64,000 nucleotides of DNA from Flectobacillus longus (GCF_030056705.1 NZ_JASHIC010000023.1:1-64000), one strand, 5' to 3'. Counted from the stretch's first letter, positions 9,148 through 19,086 are shown. The notes: generated by a model from the sequence alone, not told the origin. Made by a program: numbers and translations.

Positions 9148-9618
9148 ATGTTAAAAGATAAAATTGCAGAAATGCTTGAACCACTTCTCGAAAACGGGTT
9201 GTTTTTCGTAGTGGATTTACAAGTCAATGTCCTAAAAACACGTATCAACATTACGATTTTAGTGGATTCAGATGAAGGCATCAAGATTGAGGAATGTGCC
9301 AAGATTAGCCGAAAATTGGCTAATGGAATCGAAGCACAAGAACTCATCCCAACAGCTTATAACCTCGAAGTCTCTTCTCCAGGTATCGATCAGCCTTTAG
9401 TATTGACACGTCAGTACCTCAAGAATATTGAACGTACGCTCAAAGTACAAATAAAAGATAGTGCTGAAAAAGTAGGCGTGCTACAAGAGGTGAAAGAGGA
9501 TGGTATCATTCTGTTGGAAGAGCCTAAAAAGAAACTGAAGAAAGGTGAAGTAATCGAACCAGAATTTATTTCATTTTCGAATATAGAGAAAGCAAAGGTA
9601 CAAATATCGTTTAAATAG
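9148..9618 (+). CDS. rimP: Ribosome maturation factor RimP
   Basis: 156 residues. RimP assists maturation of the 30S subunit. Two-domain layout: an N-terminal alpha/beta domain (to about residue 85, containing LEVSSPGIDQPL, the best-conserved RimP segment) and a C-terminal small barrel ending in FSNIEKAKV. The length is normal. First gene of rimP-nusA-infB, an order conserved across many bacteria, and the surrounding promoter and hairpin support co-regulation. Confidence 0.95.
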   Translation: MLKDKIAEMLEPLLENGLFFVVDLQVNVLKTRINITILVDSDEGIKIEECAKISRKLANGIEAQELIPTAYNLEVSSPGIDQPLVLTRQYLKNIERTLKVQIKDSAEKVGVLQEVKEDGIILLEEPKKKLKKGEVIEPEFISFSNIEKAKVQISFK

Positions 9619-9721
9619 TGGCTGCGTTACTTGGCGTAGAACTTGTTGAGCGAATTAGTAATAATTCAACACTCCAGAGTCTTTTCTGTCAAGTTATTCA
9701 ATCATTAAAAATTATGAACCA

Positions 9722-10969
9722 ATGAATAGTGCAGAGTTAATAGCGTCGTTTGCGGATTTTGCCAAAGAGAAAAGCGTTGACCGCCCGACGATGATTAAGG
9801 TGTTGGAAGAGGTGTTTCGTACAATGATTCGTAAAAAATACGGAACAGACGCCAACTTCGATGTAATCATCAACCCGGAAAGCGGGGACTTAGAAATGTG
9901 GCGTACCCGTGAGATTGTCGATGACAACTCAGAAGATATTTGGGACTATGACAAAATTCCATTGGAAGAAGCTCGTAAAATCCAGCCTGACTTCGAAATT
10001 GGCGAAGAAGTGGCTGAATTGGTAAAGCTAGAAGACTTTGGTCGCCGTATTGTACAAACGGCTCGTCAAACCCTAATCCAAAAGGTTAAAGACCTTGAAA
10101 AAGAAAGCCTTTATGACAAATATAAAGACTTGGTAGGTGAGATGGTTTCTGGCGATGTTTACCAAATTGTTGGTAAAGAGTTAATCATTTCTGATGCAGA
10201 AAAGAATGAGTTGATTCTGCCTAAAGCAGAAATGATATCTAAAGATCGTTACAAAAAAGGTGAGCCAGTACGTGCGGTTATCCACCGTGTAGAAATGAAT
10301 AATGGTACGCCAAAAATCATTTTGTCTCGTACTTCTCCTGTATTTTTGGAAAGATTATTCGAACAAGAAATCCCTGAAATCTATGATGGTCAAATCATGA
10401 TTCGCAGAATTGTACGTGAGCCAGGCGAGCGTGCCAAAGTTGCTGTTGAATCTTATGACGACCGTATCGATCCAGTAGGAGCTTGTGTGGGTATGAAAGG
10501 TTCTCGTATTCATGGAATTGTTCGTGAATTACAAAACGAGAATATCGACGTAATCAACTATACCGAAAACCTTGAGTTGTTGGTAGCTCGTGCACTTAGC
10601 CCAGCTAAAGTTAGTTCGATGACGATTGATAAAGAGCGTAAACGTATTGCGGTGTATTTACAACCCGACCAAGTGTCTTTGGCAATTGGTAAAGGTGGAC
10701 AAAACATTAAGCTTGCTGGCAAGTTAGTGGGTTACGAATTAGATGTGTATCGTGACATCAAACAAGAAGAAGTTGATGATGAGGATGTGGATTTGACAGA
10801 ATTCTCAGACGAAATCGAAGACTGGATCTTGGAAGAGCTTCACCGTATAGGTCTAGATACAGCCAAGCAAGTACTTAAATTGAGTAGCGAAGAACTTGTT
10901 CGTCGTACTGAATTAGAGGAAGAGACAGTGAACGAAGTCCTGTCAATTCTACGTTCTGAGTTTGAATAA
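9722..10969 (+). CDS. nusA: Transcription termination/antitermination factor NusA
   Basis: 415 residues. Binds RNA polymerase and nascent RNA to modulate pausing, termination and antitermination. N-terminal polymerase-binding domain (about 1-125), S1 domain (about 130-200), then two KH domains: PVGACVGMKGSRI and VSLAIGKGGQNIKLA carry the GxxG loops. A short acidic linker (EEVDDEDVDLTEF) leads to one helix-hairpin-helix-like tail (HRIGLDTAKQVL). The 102-base gap after rimP holds a small inverted repeat (TTGTTGA..TCAACA) but no promoter. Confidence 0.96.
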   Translation: MNSAELIASFADFAKEKSVDRPTMIKVLEEVFRTMIRKKYGTDANFDVIINPESGDLEMWRTREIVDDNSEDIWDYDKIPLEEARKIQPDFEIGEEVAELVKLEDFGRRIVQTARQTLIQKVKDLEKESLYDKYKDLVGEMVSGDVYQIVGKELIISDAEKNELILPKAEMISKDRYKKGEPVRAVIHRVEMNNGTPKIILSRTSPVFLERLFEQEIPEIYDGQIMIRRIVREPGERAKVAVESYDDRIDPVGACVGMKGSRIHGIVRELQNENIDVINYTENLELLVARALSPAKVSSMTIDKERKRIAVYLQPDQVSLAIGKGGQNIKLAGKLVGYELDVYRDIKQEEVDDEDVDLTEFSDEIEDWILEELHRIGLDTAKQVLKLSSEELVRRTELEEETVNEVLSILRSEFE

Positions 10970-10981
10970 GATTGATTGAGT

Positions 10982-11074
10982 GAATGATAGAATGATAGAA
11001 TAGTTGTTCGAAAATTTCAGGCTTCGGCTTGAGCATATCATTTACTCAATTCAAAACTATTCTATCATTCAGTC
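10982..11074 (+). repeat. Long imperfect inverted repeat between nusA and infB
   Basis: GAATGATAGAATAG at 10990-11003 is complementary to 11057-11070, with further pairing outside. The left arm is itself an iterated word (GATAGAAT repeated). It forms a large hairpin in the middle of an operon. Confidence 0.6.
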
Positions 11075-11183
11075 CCGTCAACAGGTTTTCTCAAATAGAA
11101 TTCTATTTGATGAAATTCAGACAAAACAAAAACATTCATAACATTAATCAATTAGTATTATAGAAAAGGAGATAAGCAAAAGT

Positions 11184-14100
11184 ATGGCAGAAGATAAAAT
11201 GATGCGTTTGAGCCTTGTGGCAAAGCAGATTAACGTGGGTATCTCAACCATTGTTCAGTATCTCTCTGCCAAAGGTCATAAGGTTGATAACAACCCCAAC
11301 ACCAAGTTGAATTTCGAGCAGCTAAAATTATTGGCGAAAGAATATCGCAGTGATAGCTTACTCGATGGCATGCAGCCAGCAGCACCAGTTGCACCAAAAG
11401 CGGCAGAGGAAGCACCAACACCAAGCCCTAAAAAGCAAGACGATGGTATGCCTTTGTATTTCCGTGAAGGAGCTAATGAAGCAACCAAAGCAGAAGATAA
11501 ACCCAAAGAGGTAGTACCTGTTATTGAGCCAGAGAAAATCACGGCACGTGCAGAGGTAACTTTCAAAGTATTAGGAAAAATTGAATTAGATGGAAAAGGA
11601 AATCCTGTGCCTCCAAAGCCAGTAACGCCTCCCGTTGAACCCAAGCCTGAACCTAAAGTTGAAAGTGTCATTGTTGAAACGCCTGTAGTCGAAACCAAAG
11701 CGCCTGAAGCACCACAAGCTGCAGCGACTCCTACAGAAACGCCAGCTCCAGTAGCACCAACTCCGATTACTGCTGAACCTAAAGCTGAGTTGCCAGTAGC
11801 AGTAGCGCCGACACAGAATGAGAATACTCCTAAAGAGGAGGTAGTTGTTGAAAGTAAAAAAGTAATTGCAGAAGAAAAACCAACAGTTAAAGCTGAACCT
11901 GCTCCAGTGGTAGAAGAGAAAAAACAGCCAGAGCCACAGCCACAACCTGTAGCTAAAATAGAAACGCCTACTGCTGCTGAAGTAAAGGCACAACCTCATG
12001 CTCAAGTGCATCAAGGCAATCGCCCACAACAGCATAATCAGCAAGCGAATCAACAGCGCAACAACCAACAGAATCATCAAGGCCAAAAGCCTAACAATAA
12101 TCAGTCAAATCAAAACAAACTGCAAAATCCTGTGCAACAGCCACAACAGCCTAAGCCACAGCCAAAGCGTTATGATGAGGTTCCAACAGATAGAAATATC
12201 GAGCTTATTGAAGCTAAAGGAGAAACCTTAAAAGGCTTAACTGTATTAGGTAAAATTGAATTACCAGTAGAACAGCCTCGTTCTTCTAATAATAAAAATA
12301 AGAAGAAACGTAAACGTATTAAGCCTGCCGAAAAGGTTACTGAAGCAGAAATCCGTAACGAAAAAGGTGCACCTCGTCCTAAGAAAGACGAACCTAGCAA
12401 ACCTGGAGATGGTAATAAAAAACCTCAAGGTCCAAATTCTGGAGGAGGTAATAATAATAACCATAGCCACAACAATAATAATACAAATAACAGTAACAAT
12501 AATAATAACAAGAAGAAGCCTAAAAAGGACGAAAAAGAGGAAGTTTCTGACAAACAAATTCAGGAACAAATCAAAGCGACAATGGCTCGTCTTCAAGGAC
12601 AAACCTCAAAAGCAAACTTTGGTGCAAAAGAACGTCGTGAAAAACGTAAAGTTCGTGCCGAGCGTGAAGAAAAACGCCAAATGCGTGAAGAGGAAGAAGC
12701 AAAAATCCTTAAAGTTACTGAATTTATTTCTGCTAGCGAGTTAGCGTCATTAATGGATGTTTCTGTAAACGAAGTAATCTCTACTTGTATGAGTTTAGGT
12801 ATGTTCGTTTCAATCAACCAGCGCCTTGAAGCAGATATTATTGCGATTATTGCTGAGGAGTTTGATTTTGAAGTACAATTTGTATCAGCAGAAGAAGAAG
12901 TTGAAGCTGCTCTTCAAGAAGAAGCAGATGCTCCTGAAACTTTAGAAATGCGTGCTCCAATCGTAACGATTATGGGTCACGTTGACCACGGTAAAACTTC
13001 CTTGCTTGACTATATTCGTCGTGCTAAAGTTGCCGCTGGTGAAGCAGGTGGTATTACTCAGCACATTGGTGCTTACTCTGTAAAACAAGAAGATGGTCGT
13101 CGTATTACATTCCTAGATACTCCTGGTCACGAAGCCTTTACAGCGATGCGTGCTCGTGGTGCTAAAGTAACCGACGTTGCTATTATTGTGATTGCTGCCG
13201 ATGATGCCGTGATGCCTCAAACAGAAGAAGCTATCAACCACGCAATGGTAGCAGGTGTACCAATTGTATTTGCATTCTCTAAAGTAGATAAGCCTGGTGC
13301 CAATACTGATAGAGTTCGTGAGCAATTAGCTGCCCGTAATATCTTGGTAGAAGAATGGGGGGGTAAATACCAATCTCAAGAAATCTCTTCTAAATCAGGG
13401 ATGGGGGTTAACGAATTACTTGAAAAAGTATTGCTAGAGGCCGAACTACTTGAATTAAAAGCTAATCCAAACAAACGTGCCGTTGGTACAGTTGTCGAAG
13501 CATCTTTGGACAAAGGTCGTGGTTATGTAGCCAATATTTTGGTTCAAGCAGGTACGCTTCGTATTGGTGATATGATGTTGGCTGGCGCTCACTACGGTCG
13601 TGTGAAAGCAATGTTTGATTACCGTGGTAAAAAATTAAAAGAAGCAGGCCCTGCGATTCCTGTACAAGTATTGGGATTGAGCGGTGCTCCAGCTGCTGGT
13701 GATAAGCTGAATGTAATGGAAAATGAGCGTGATGCTCGTGAAATTGCGAACAAACGTGAGCAAATTATCCGTGAGCAATCACTACGTACTCGTAAGCACA
13801 TTACACTCGAAGAAATTGGTCGTCGTAAAGCAATTGGTACATTCAAAGAGCTTAACGTTATTGTGAAAGGTGACGTAGACGGTTCGGTAGAAGCGTTATC
13901 GGATTCATTACTAAAACTTTCGACAGAAGAAGTTCAAGTACGTATTATCCACAAAGGTGTTGGTCAAGTATCAGAGTCAGACGTATTGTTGGCTTCTGCT
14001 GCCGATGCCGTTATCGTGGCATTCCAAGTGCGTCCAAGTACAAACGCTCGTCGCTTAGCTGAAACTGAACAAATCGAAATCCGTACATACTCAGTAATCT

Positions 14101-14456
14101 ACCAAGCAATCGACGAAATTCGTGATGCAATGGAAGGCTTATTGGCTCCTACATTCGAAGAATCTGTGACCGCTAATATCGAAGTTCGTGATGTATTCAA
14201 AATATCTAAAGTAGGTACTGTTGCAGGATGTTACGTATTAGATGGTAACGTTAAACGTAATAATAAAATCCGTATCGTTCGCGACTTCGTAGTAGTTCAT
14301 GAAGGTGAAATCTCTGCTTTGAAACGTTTCAAAGATGATGTAGCTGAAGTGAAATTTGGATACGAATGTGGTCTTTCTATCAAAAACTTCAACGATATTC
14401 AAGAAGGTGATATCATCGAATGTTACGAAATGAAAGAAGTAAAACGTACACTCTAA
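11184..14456 (+). CDS. infB: Translation initiation factor IF-2
   Basis: 1090 residues. GTPase that brings initiator tRNA to the 30S subunit. The first ~55 residues form an IF2N-type helix domain. Residues about 60-450 are a long low-complexity linker: Pro/Ala/Glu-rich first, then Gln/Asn-rich (about 270-330) and an Asn-dominated run (about 415-440). A second IF2N domain follows near 500-560. The G domain has GHVDHGKT (about 598-605), DTPGHEAF (about 643-650) and SKVDKPG near 699, where Ser replaces the usual Asn of NKxD. Domains II-IV follow to the end. A clear AAAAGGAG lies 12 bases before the start codon, unusual in this phylum. Confidence 0.97.
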   Translation: MAEDKMMRLSLVAKQINVGISTIVQYLSAKGHKVDNNPNTKLNFEQLKLLAKEYRSDSLLDGMQPAAPVAPKAAEEAPTPSPKKQDDGMPLYFREGANEATKAEDKPKEVVPVIEPEKITARAEVTFKVLGKIELDGKGNPVPPKPVTPPVEPKPEPKVESVIVETPVVETKAPEAPQAAATPTETPAPVAPTPITAEPKAELPVAVAPTQNENTPKEEVVVESKKVIAEEKPTVKAEPAPVVEEKKQPEPQPQPVAKIETPTAAEVKAQPHAQVHQGNRPQQHNQQANQQRNNQQNHQGQKPNNNQSNQNKLQNPVQQPQQPKPQPKRYDEVPTDRNIELIEAKGETLKGLTVLGKIELPVEQPRSSNNKNKKKRKRIKPAEKVTEAEIRNEKGAPRPKKDEPSKPGDGNKKPQGPNSGGGNNNNHSHNNNNTNNSNNNNNKKKPKKDEKEEVSDKQIQEQIKATMARLQGQTSKANFGAKERREKRKVRAEREEKRQMREEEEAKILKVTEFISASELASLMDVSVNEVISTCMSLGMFVSINQRLEADIIAIIAEEFDFEVQFVSAEEEVEAALQEEADAPETLEMRAPIVTIMGHVDHGKTSLLDYIRRAKVAAGEAGGITQHIGAYSVKQEDGRRITFLDTPGHEAFTAMRARGAKVTDVAIIVIAADDAVMPQTEEAINHAMVAGVPIVFAFSKVDKPGANTDRVREQLAARNILVEEWGGKYQSQEISSKSGMGVNELLEKVLLEAELLELKANPNKRAVGTVVEASLDKGRGYVANILVQAGTLRIGDMMLAGAHYGRVKAMFDYRGKKLKEAGPAIPVQVLGLSGAPAAGDKLNVMENERDAREIANKREQIIREQSLRTRKHITLEEIGRRKAIGTFKELNVIVKGDVDGSVEALSDSLLKLSTEEVQVRIIHKGVGQVSESDVLLASAADAVIVAFQVRPSTNARRLAETEQIEIRTYSVIYQAIDEIRDAMEGLLAPTFEESVTANIEVRDVFKISKVGTVAGCYVLDGNVKRNNKIRIVRDFVVVHEGEISALKRFKDDVAEVKFGYECGLSIKNFNDIQEGDIIECYEMKEVKRTL

Positions 14457-14516
14457 TATTGAAGAGCTAAAAGTATTAAGCATTAAATATGCTTAAGCCG
14501 TAACTCGTTTTATATA

Positions 14517-14587
14517 GTAAAAGCACCGTAGGTGTGACAGAAAACCACAATGTTGGATAATGTTACACTTACGGTGCTTTACTTTTT
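14517..14587 (+). terminator. Terminator after infB, resembling a GCACCGTAGGTG repeat
   Basis: Arms GTAAAAGCACCGTAGGTG (from 14517) and the near-complement at 14562-14583 enclose a ~23-base loop and are followed by T residues. The GCACCGTAGGTG word resembles a repeat family I recall from Bacteroidota genomes, so this terminator may derive from a repeat. Single copy here. Confidence 0.7.
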
Positions 14588-14659
14588 AAATGAGTAGTCT
14601 GATTACCAAAGAATAAATATATTTTCTAGACTTTAAATGTCAAAGAAATAGGTTTGCAT

Positions 14660-15484
14660 CTACTTTATATCAATAGGAACACCATTAACGGCATATCCTG
14701 TAATTTTAATCTCTGTGCGGCGATTCGCAGCATGTTCAATCTCACTACAATTTATGCCATCGGCGCATTTGTTGACTAATTGGCTTTCACCATATCCTTT
14801 AGCAACAATACGAGTCTTCGCTATTTTTCCATGGCTTACAATATATTCCACAGCAGCTTCGGCTCTTTTTTGTGAAAGATTTACATTATAATCAGCACCT
14901 GCTCGACTGTCGGTATGTGAGCCTAGTTCGACACTGATACCAACATTATCAGTTAATAATTGGATTAACTTATCTAATTCTTTTGCCGCATCGGGTCGAA
15001 TATTTGACTTGTTGAAATCATAATGAATATTTTCGACCTTGAAAACATCATTTAATTTGATGCGCCTCATCCCTATTGCCCCCTCTATCAAGTCTGTTCC
15101 ACCACCCATTCTCGACATATTTTCAATCTCAATACCTGCAATGCAAAATACTTTTTGAGGATCTTGTAGATAACATGCCGCGTTAAAATTGGTTCTTTTG
15201 GTTAAATATCTCGTGCGCTGTCCAACAATATCATAATCAAAACCTCTCTCCAATGTAAAGGTGGCGTATCCATCGAGCACTACCGTCGAATCAGCTAATT
15301 TGTTTTTAGTTAAGTTAATTAATTTAAGATAAGTGCCAGTGAGTTCCTCTTGGGTTTCTTTGTCATACACCCTTATTTTAACTTGATATTTTTTGGCAGG
15401 CTCTTTCATTCCTTGCGAAAAAATAAGCGTTGAAAAAAGACAGAACAAACCCATAAATGAGGTTTTGAGGAGTGTGTTTTTCAT
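14660..15484 (-). CDS. OmpA-family outer membrane protein
   Basis: 274 residues. Signal peptide about 1-24 (ending IFSQG). Residues 30-150 form a beta-rich region that includes YQVKIRVYDKETQEELTGTYLKL. The C-terminal OmpA-like peptidoglycan-binding domain (about 155-265) has YDFNKSNIRPDAAKELDKL, ELGSHTDSRAG and NLSQKRAEAAVEYIV, with the conserved Asp and Arg that bind diaminopimelate. Two Cys pairs are plausible in this domain (NKCADGINCSEIEH). It likely ties the outer membrane to the cell wall. Convergent with infB. Confidence 0.88.
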   Translation of the reverse strand: MKNTLLKTSFMGLFCLFSTLIFSQGMKEPAKKYQVKIRVYDKETQEELTGTYLKLINLTKNKLADSTVVLDGYATFTLERGFDYDIVGQRTRYLTKRTNFNAACYLQDPQKVFCIAGIEIENMSRMGGGTDLIEGAIGMRRIKLNDVFKVENIHYDFNKSNIRPDAAKELDKLIQLLTDNVGISVELGSHTDSRAGADYNVNLSQKRAEAAVEYIVSHGKIAKTRIVAKGYGESQLVNKCADGINCSEIEHAANRRTEIKITGYAVNGVPIDIK

Positions 15485-15607
15485 GATTTTAAATAATGTT
15501 TAATAGAAGTTGGGCAATTTTAATGAAAAATATATTTCAAAGTGCTTATTTTACGTTTTCTCTTTGCAAACTACTTTAACTATTTCAATCTTTTGAGAGA
15601 ACATAGG

Positions 15608-16057
15608 ATGAAAAAGCTATATTTATCACTAACATTATTCATAGGAATGCTATCGGCACAAAGTTGCAACGAAGCAATCAATCCCAATGCCGAGGCTATA
15701 GCTTCGCTTCAGTTAACAAACGCAAGAAAGAAGCTATTAGTAGATAAGACTTGGAAGTTTTATTTGTATGTGACCAAAAACCCCGATGGTTCTACTTTTA
15801 CGAATTACTCTGTAAAAGACGGAATAGGTCTTACGTCAGATTATTCAAAATTCACCTACATATTTAAGTCTGATGGTACTTTTATGCTGGCATCGGCAAA
15901 TACCTCTCTTCAAGGGAAATGGGAGTTGAGTTCTGATGGTAATGCTATCAGTACCCAAATTGGTATTGGCTCTCCAATTACTTATGCAATAGAGACACTA
16001 ACAAGCGACGAATTAGAAATCGAATCCAGTTCGAGCAAATTGAAGTTAAAAATCTAA
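15608..16057 (+). CDS. Lipoprotein with lipocalin-like C-terminal region
   Basis: 149 residues from the ATG at 15608; an in-frame start 22 codons earlier would spoil the signal peptide, so it is rejected. Cys20 follows LSAQS, a lipobox. The mature part has KLLVDKTWKFY, YTFKSDGTF-like (YIFKSDGTFML) and LQGKWELSSDGNAI, a pattern seen in bacteroidete lipocalin-like lipoproteins that sense or carry small ligands. Family assignment is tentative. Confidence 0.65.
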   Translation: MKKLYLSLTLFIGMLSAQSCNEAINPNAEAIASLQLTNARKKLLVDKTWKFYLYVTKNPDGSTFTNYSVKDGIGLTSDYSKFTYIFKSDGTFMLASANTSLQGKWELSSDGNAISTQIGIGSPITYAIETLTSDELEIESSSSKLKLKI

Positions 16058-16087
16058 GATATATCTCTAGATTGAGTATGATATAAG

Positions 16088-16119
16088 CCCGTAAGAATAA
16101 AAACCTTACGGGTCTTTTT
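16088..16119 (+). terminator. Terminator before lhgO
   Basis: CCCGTAAG (16088-16095) pairs with CTTACGGG (16105-16112), followed by TCTTTTT. It directly abuts the -7 element for the next gene. Confidence 0.85.
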
Positions 16120-16120
16120 G

Positions 16121-16128
16121 TATCTTTG
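16121..16128 (+). promoter_or_regulatory. -7 element of lhgO
   Basis: TATCTTTG fits TAnnTTTG; the expected -33 TTG is not evident because the preceding terminator stem occupies that place. The in-frame TTG at 16126 overlaps this element, which rules it out as a start codon. Confidence 0.6.
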
Positions 16129-16161
16129 TGGTCTCTTAAAAAAAATCATAAGATATTGACA

Positions 16162-17361
16162 ATGCAGCAAGATATTATAGTAATTGGTGGTGGAATCGTT
16201 GGTTTGGCAACGGCACTCAAAATAAAAGAACAACGACCTGATTTGAAGGTATTAGTACTAGAAAAAGAGACTGAAGTAGCCAAGCACCAAACAGGAAATA
16301 ATTCAGGTGTAATTCACTCAGGATTGTATTATAAACCAGGCTCACTGAAGGCTACCAATTGCATACGTGGCTATAATATGTTGATTGACTTTTGTGAAAA
16401 AGAACAAATACCCTTCGAAATAACAGGCAAAGTTGTAGTAGCAACCAACGAAGAGCAACGCCCATTATTGAATAATCTTTATGTGCGTGGTCAGCAAAAT
16501 GGTTTAGAAGGATTGCGAAAAATTTCGGCACAGGAAGTAAAAGAATACGAGCCTTATGTAACGAGTGTAGAAGGTATGTGGGTACCTCAAACGGGTATTG
16601 TAGACTATAAGGTGGTAAGTGAAAAATATGCAGAAAAACTTCGTAGTTATGGTGCAGAGTTGAATTTTGGAGAAAAGGTAATCGGAATAACAAAAGGACA
16701 TTCTTTATCTATTGTTAAAACCGAACGCAATACGTATGAAACCAAATTGGTTATAAATTGTGGCGGTTTGTATTCGGACAAAGTAGCCCAAATGTCACAA
16801 GAAAACCCAATTAATGTTCGTATTATTCCATTCCGTGGCGAGTATTATAAAATTCGTCCTGAAAAACATTACTTAGTAAAAAACCTTATCTATCCTGTAC
16901 CTGACCCTAATTTTCCTTTCTTGGGTGTTCACTTTACTCGTATGATGCGTGGAGGTATTGAAGCTGGACCAAATGCCGTTTTAGCGTTTCGTCGTGAAGG
17001 GTACAAAAAAATGGATATCAATGCAAAAGAACTTTATGAAACCCTTACTTGGCCTGGTTTTCAGAAAGTAGCAATGAAATATTGGGAAACGGGTTTAGGC
17101 GAAATGTATCGTAGTTTCTCAAAAGCAGCTTTTACCAAAGCACTACAAGAGCTAATTCCAGATATTCAAGAAAGTGATTTGATAGAAGGTGGAGCAGGAG
17201 TTAGAGCTCAAGCTTGTGACCGAGAAGGAGGCTTACTCGATGATTTCTCGATTATCGAAGACACTAAAGTGATAAATATCTTAAATGCTCCGTCACCAGC
17301 GGCGACTTCATCGCTGTCAATTGGACAAACCGTCTCTGAAATGGCTTTGAAACGTTTTTAA
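16162..17361 (+). CDS. lhgO: L-2-hydroxyglutarate oxidase (FAD-dependent)
   Basis: 399 residues from the ATG at 16162. Oxidises L-2-hydroxyglutarate to 2-oxoglutarate with FAD, passing electrons to the membrane quinone pool. The FAD-binding Rossmann loop GGGIVG is at 9-14, with EKE at the end of the second strand. HQTGNNSGVIHSGLYY is the characteristic segment of this DAO-family branch, and GAGVRAQACDREGGLLDDF near the C-terminus is also typical. Length is as expected. The promoter position fixes the start. Confidence 0.93.
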   Translation: MQQDIIVIGGGIVGLATALKIKEQRPDLKVLVLEKETEVAKHQTGNNSGVIHSGLYYKPGSLKATNCIRGYNMLIDFCEKEQIPFEITGKVVVATNEEQRPLLNNLYVRGQQNGLEGLRKISAQEVKEYEPYVTSVEGMWVPQTGIVDYKVVSEKYAEKLRSYGAELNFGEKVIGITKGHSLSIVKTERNTYETKLVINCGGLYSDKVAQMSQENPINVRIIPFRGEYYKIRPEKHYLVKNLIYPVPDPNFPFLGVHFTRMMRGGIEAGPNAVLAFRREGYKKMDINAKELYETLTWPGFQKVAMKYWETGLGEMYRSFSKAAFTKALQELIPDIQESDLIEGGAGVRAQACDREGGLLDDFSIIEDTKVINILNAPSPAATSSLSIGQTVSEMALKRF

Positions 17362-17737
17362 GAATAAGTCTATTGATTTAGAATAGTAATATCTAAAAAT
17401 TACTTAAATCCAATAATCCTGTATAGTTGCCATTCTTAACACCTTTGATATTTTTATTTGATAATATAACTTATATTTGTTTTACTAATCCACCAAGTAC
17501 AGAGAGAGTTACTATTGAATTAGATATTTTTCTAAATAAATATGATTTTTTCGAGCGATAATAATAAAAATATTACAAAACGTTTAAAGTTTCATTACAT
17601 TCTTTTAATTTGCAACGTTTTAGCAAAGATATTTTCGCTAAAATAACCACTTAAAAAATTGCGTTTGTAGTTCTGCCCAACCGCACACGCTAACCATGAG
17701 ATCAAAACGTTAAACTTTATTTTGTACAATTTTAGAA
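17362..17737 (+). other. 376-base noncoding gap before the dioxygenase gene
   Basis: Very AT-rich. One perfect -7 word, TATATTTG at 17472-17479, without TTG at the correct spacing, and two weaker ones (TTAATTTG at 17605-17612 and TTATTTTG at 17717-17724, the latter 13 bases before the ATG). No open frame and no stable hairpin seen. Confidence 0.4.
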
Positions 17738-18553
17738 ATGGTAAAGTTTGAGAATAAAACCTTCACCCTCGGTGAGAAGTTAACCGATGAACAAAAGGAG
17801 TATTTCCGCAAATATGGAATTATTCAGTTCAAAAACTTCATAAATCAAGATACAGTAAAACTTTTCATCGACGAATTGCAAAAAATCGAAAAGCAATGGC
17901 TTGACGAAGGTGTTGAGAAAATCAATGGTATTCCGCTGAAGTTCGGGAAGAACGAAAATGGGGACAAGATGATTCAGCGTATGTGCTTTACTAACAAATA
18001 TAGTAAGGTGTTAGGCGAATTAGTTAAAGACCCTCGTTTGCAATTGTTGATTGAACTACTTGCCCCTTACGACGGACGTATCAGTGAGAACGAAAAAGAT
18101 GGTCTTGTATTTAACCATTATATCAACGCTCAAAACTCGAAGTTCTCACAAATGGGATGGCATACAGACAGCCCACGTGATTTGTTTTTGGGACAAAAAA
18201 TCCTTCCTATGCTCAACGTAGGTATTCACTTGGATGATTGCCCAATGTCAAACGGAGGATTAAGAGTATTGCCTGGTACTCAAAACCAAAGTGTATTGAA
18301 ATTGTTGTTCGGTAAAAAACAATTTATCGATCACACTCCAGATGCTCGTGAAGTTGGTTTTGATATCAACGCTGGAGACTTGACTGTACATGATGGTCGT
18401 TTATGGCATCGCGTAGAAGTATCTCCAAACTTTGGTGAAGCTTCTCGTCGTCGTGTAATGTATGTGCCAATTATTACAGGTAAATACATGCCAAAAGATT
18501 CTAATAGTAAAACTCCTTTCTACCACAGATTTGCAAAAGTGGTTCAGAAATAA
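17738..18553 (+). CDS. Phytanoyl-CoA dioxygenase family protein
   Basis: 271 residues. Iron(II)/2-oxoglutarate-dependent oxygenase fold. The metal facial triad is visible: H142 and D144 in MGWHTDSPRD and H224 in DGRLWHRVEVSP; R238-R239 region (ASRRRVMY) would bind the 2-oxoglutarate carboxylate. The PhyH family hydroxylates diverse lipids and small molecules; the substrate here is not known. Monocistronic with its own terminator. Confidence 0.85.
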   Translation: MVKFENKTFTLGEKLTDEQKEYFRKYGIIQFKNFINQDTVKLFIDELQKIEKQWLDEGVEKINGIPLKFGKNENGDKMIQRMCFTNKYSKVLGELVKDPRLQLLIELLAPYDGRISENEKDGLVFNHYINAQNSKFSQMGWHTDSPRDLFLGQKILPMLNVGIHLDDCPMSNGGLRVLPGTQNQSVLKLLFGKKQFIDHTPDAREVGFDINAGDLTVHDGRLWHRVEVSPNFGEASRRRVMYVPIITGKYMPKDSNSKTPFYHRFAKVVQK

Positions 18554-18557
18554 AACG

Positions 18558-18587
18558 AAAAGGGCTGTTGCAAAGCAGCCCTTTTTA
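18558..18587 (+). terminator. Terminator after the dioxygenase gene
   Basis: AAAAGGGCTG (18558-18567) pairs with CAGCCCTTTT (18576-18585) with an 8-base loop and a T run. Confidence 0.9.
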
Positions 18588-18621
18588 TTTTAGTTTTATT
18601 CTAGACGCACATCCCCAAGTT

Positions 18622-19047
18622 TTATAAACCTCCTAGCGATAATTTCTCCATAAAGGATTGTAAAATAATTGTGGCAGATACCTTATCAATATTTCCTTTC
18701 TGGCTTCTGTCTTTTTTAGAAGCACCTCCAAGTATCATAGATTGTAAAGCCATACGCGATGTAAAACGCTCATCATGCAAATGAATTGGCGTTTCAGGAA
18801 AAGCTTTTTGTAGATGTTTTACAAAAGTCTTTACATGTACTGTATTGTTGGTGTCTGATCCGTCTAAATGTACTGGCATTCCTACCACAAAGCATTCTAC
18901 TTCCTCTTTCTTTGAATAATCTATCAAATATTGTATGACATCTTTTGAATGTACTGTATCCAAAGCCGATGCAATAATTTTGAGTGGGTCAGTCACAGCT
19001 AGCCCGACACGTTTGGTTCCATAATCTACTGCAAGTACACGTCCCAT
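18622..19047 (-). CDS. ruvX: Putative pre-16S rRNA nuclease / Holliday junction resolvase RuvX
   Basis: 141 residues, YqgF/RuvX family with an RNase H-like fold, processing the 5' end of 16S rRNA. The first catalytic Asp is in AVDYGTKRVGLAV (6-18), the Glu equivalent in HDERFTSRMA, and the last Asp in NIDKVSATIIL. VVGMPVHLDGSD is the usual middle strand. Slightly longer than most but intact. Divergent from the S41 protease gene. Confidence 0.92.
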   Translation of the reverse strand: MGRVLAVDYGTKRVGLAVTDPLKIIASALDTVHSKDVIQYLIDYSKKEEVECFVVGMPVHLDGSDTNNTVHVKTFVKHLQKAFPETPIHLHDERFTSRMALQSMILGGASKKDRSQKGNIDKVSATIILQSFMEKLSLGGL

Positions 19048-19067
19048 TGATTTTAAGTTAGTTTTAA

Positions 19068-19075
19068 CAAAGTTA
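19068..19075 (-). promoter_or_regulatory. -7 element of ruvX
   Basis: TAACTTTG on the minus strand, about 20 bases before the ruvX start codon. No -33 TTG at the right spacing. Confidence 0.5.
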
Positions 19076-19086
19076 CATCAAAATGA

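Noticed and set aside
10982-11074. Hairpin between nusA and infB as a terminator
   Set aside because: It has no T run, a very large loop, and the operon order is conserved, so it is listed only as an inverted repeat.
12400-12520. AAT/AAC-rich stretch that looks like a microsatellite
   Set aside because: It encodes the Asn-rich linker of IF-2 with varied codons in frame, so it is explained by the protein.
16126-16161. Upstream in-frame TTG start of lhgO, and similar upstream TTG starts for carA, rpsD, the FtsB-like gene, the tyrosine phosphatase gene and eno
   Set aside because: For lhgO and carA the TTG lies within the -7 promoter element, and in all cases the later ATG gives the usual family N-terminus.
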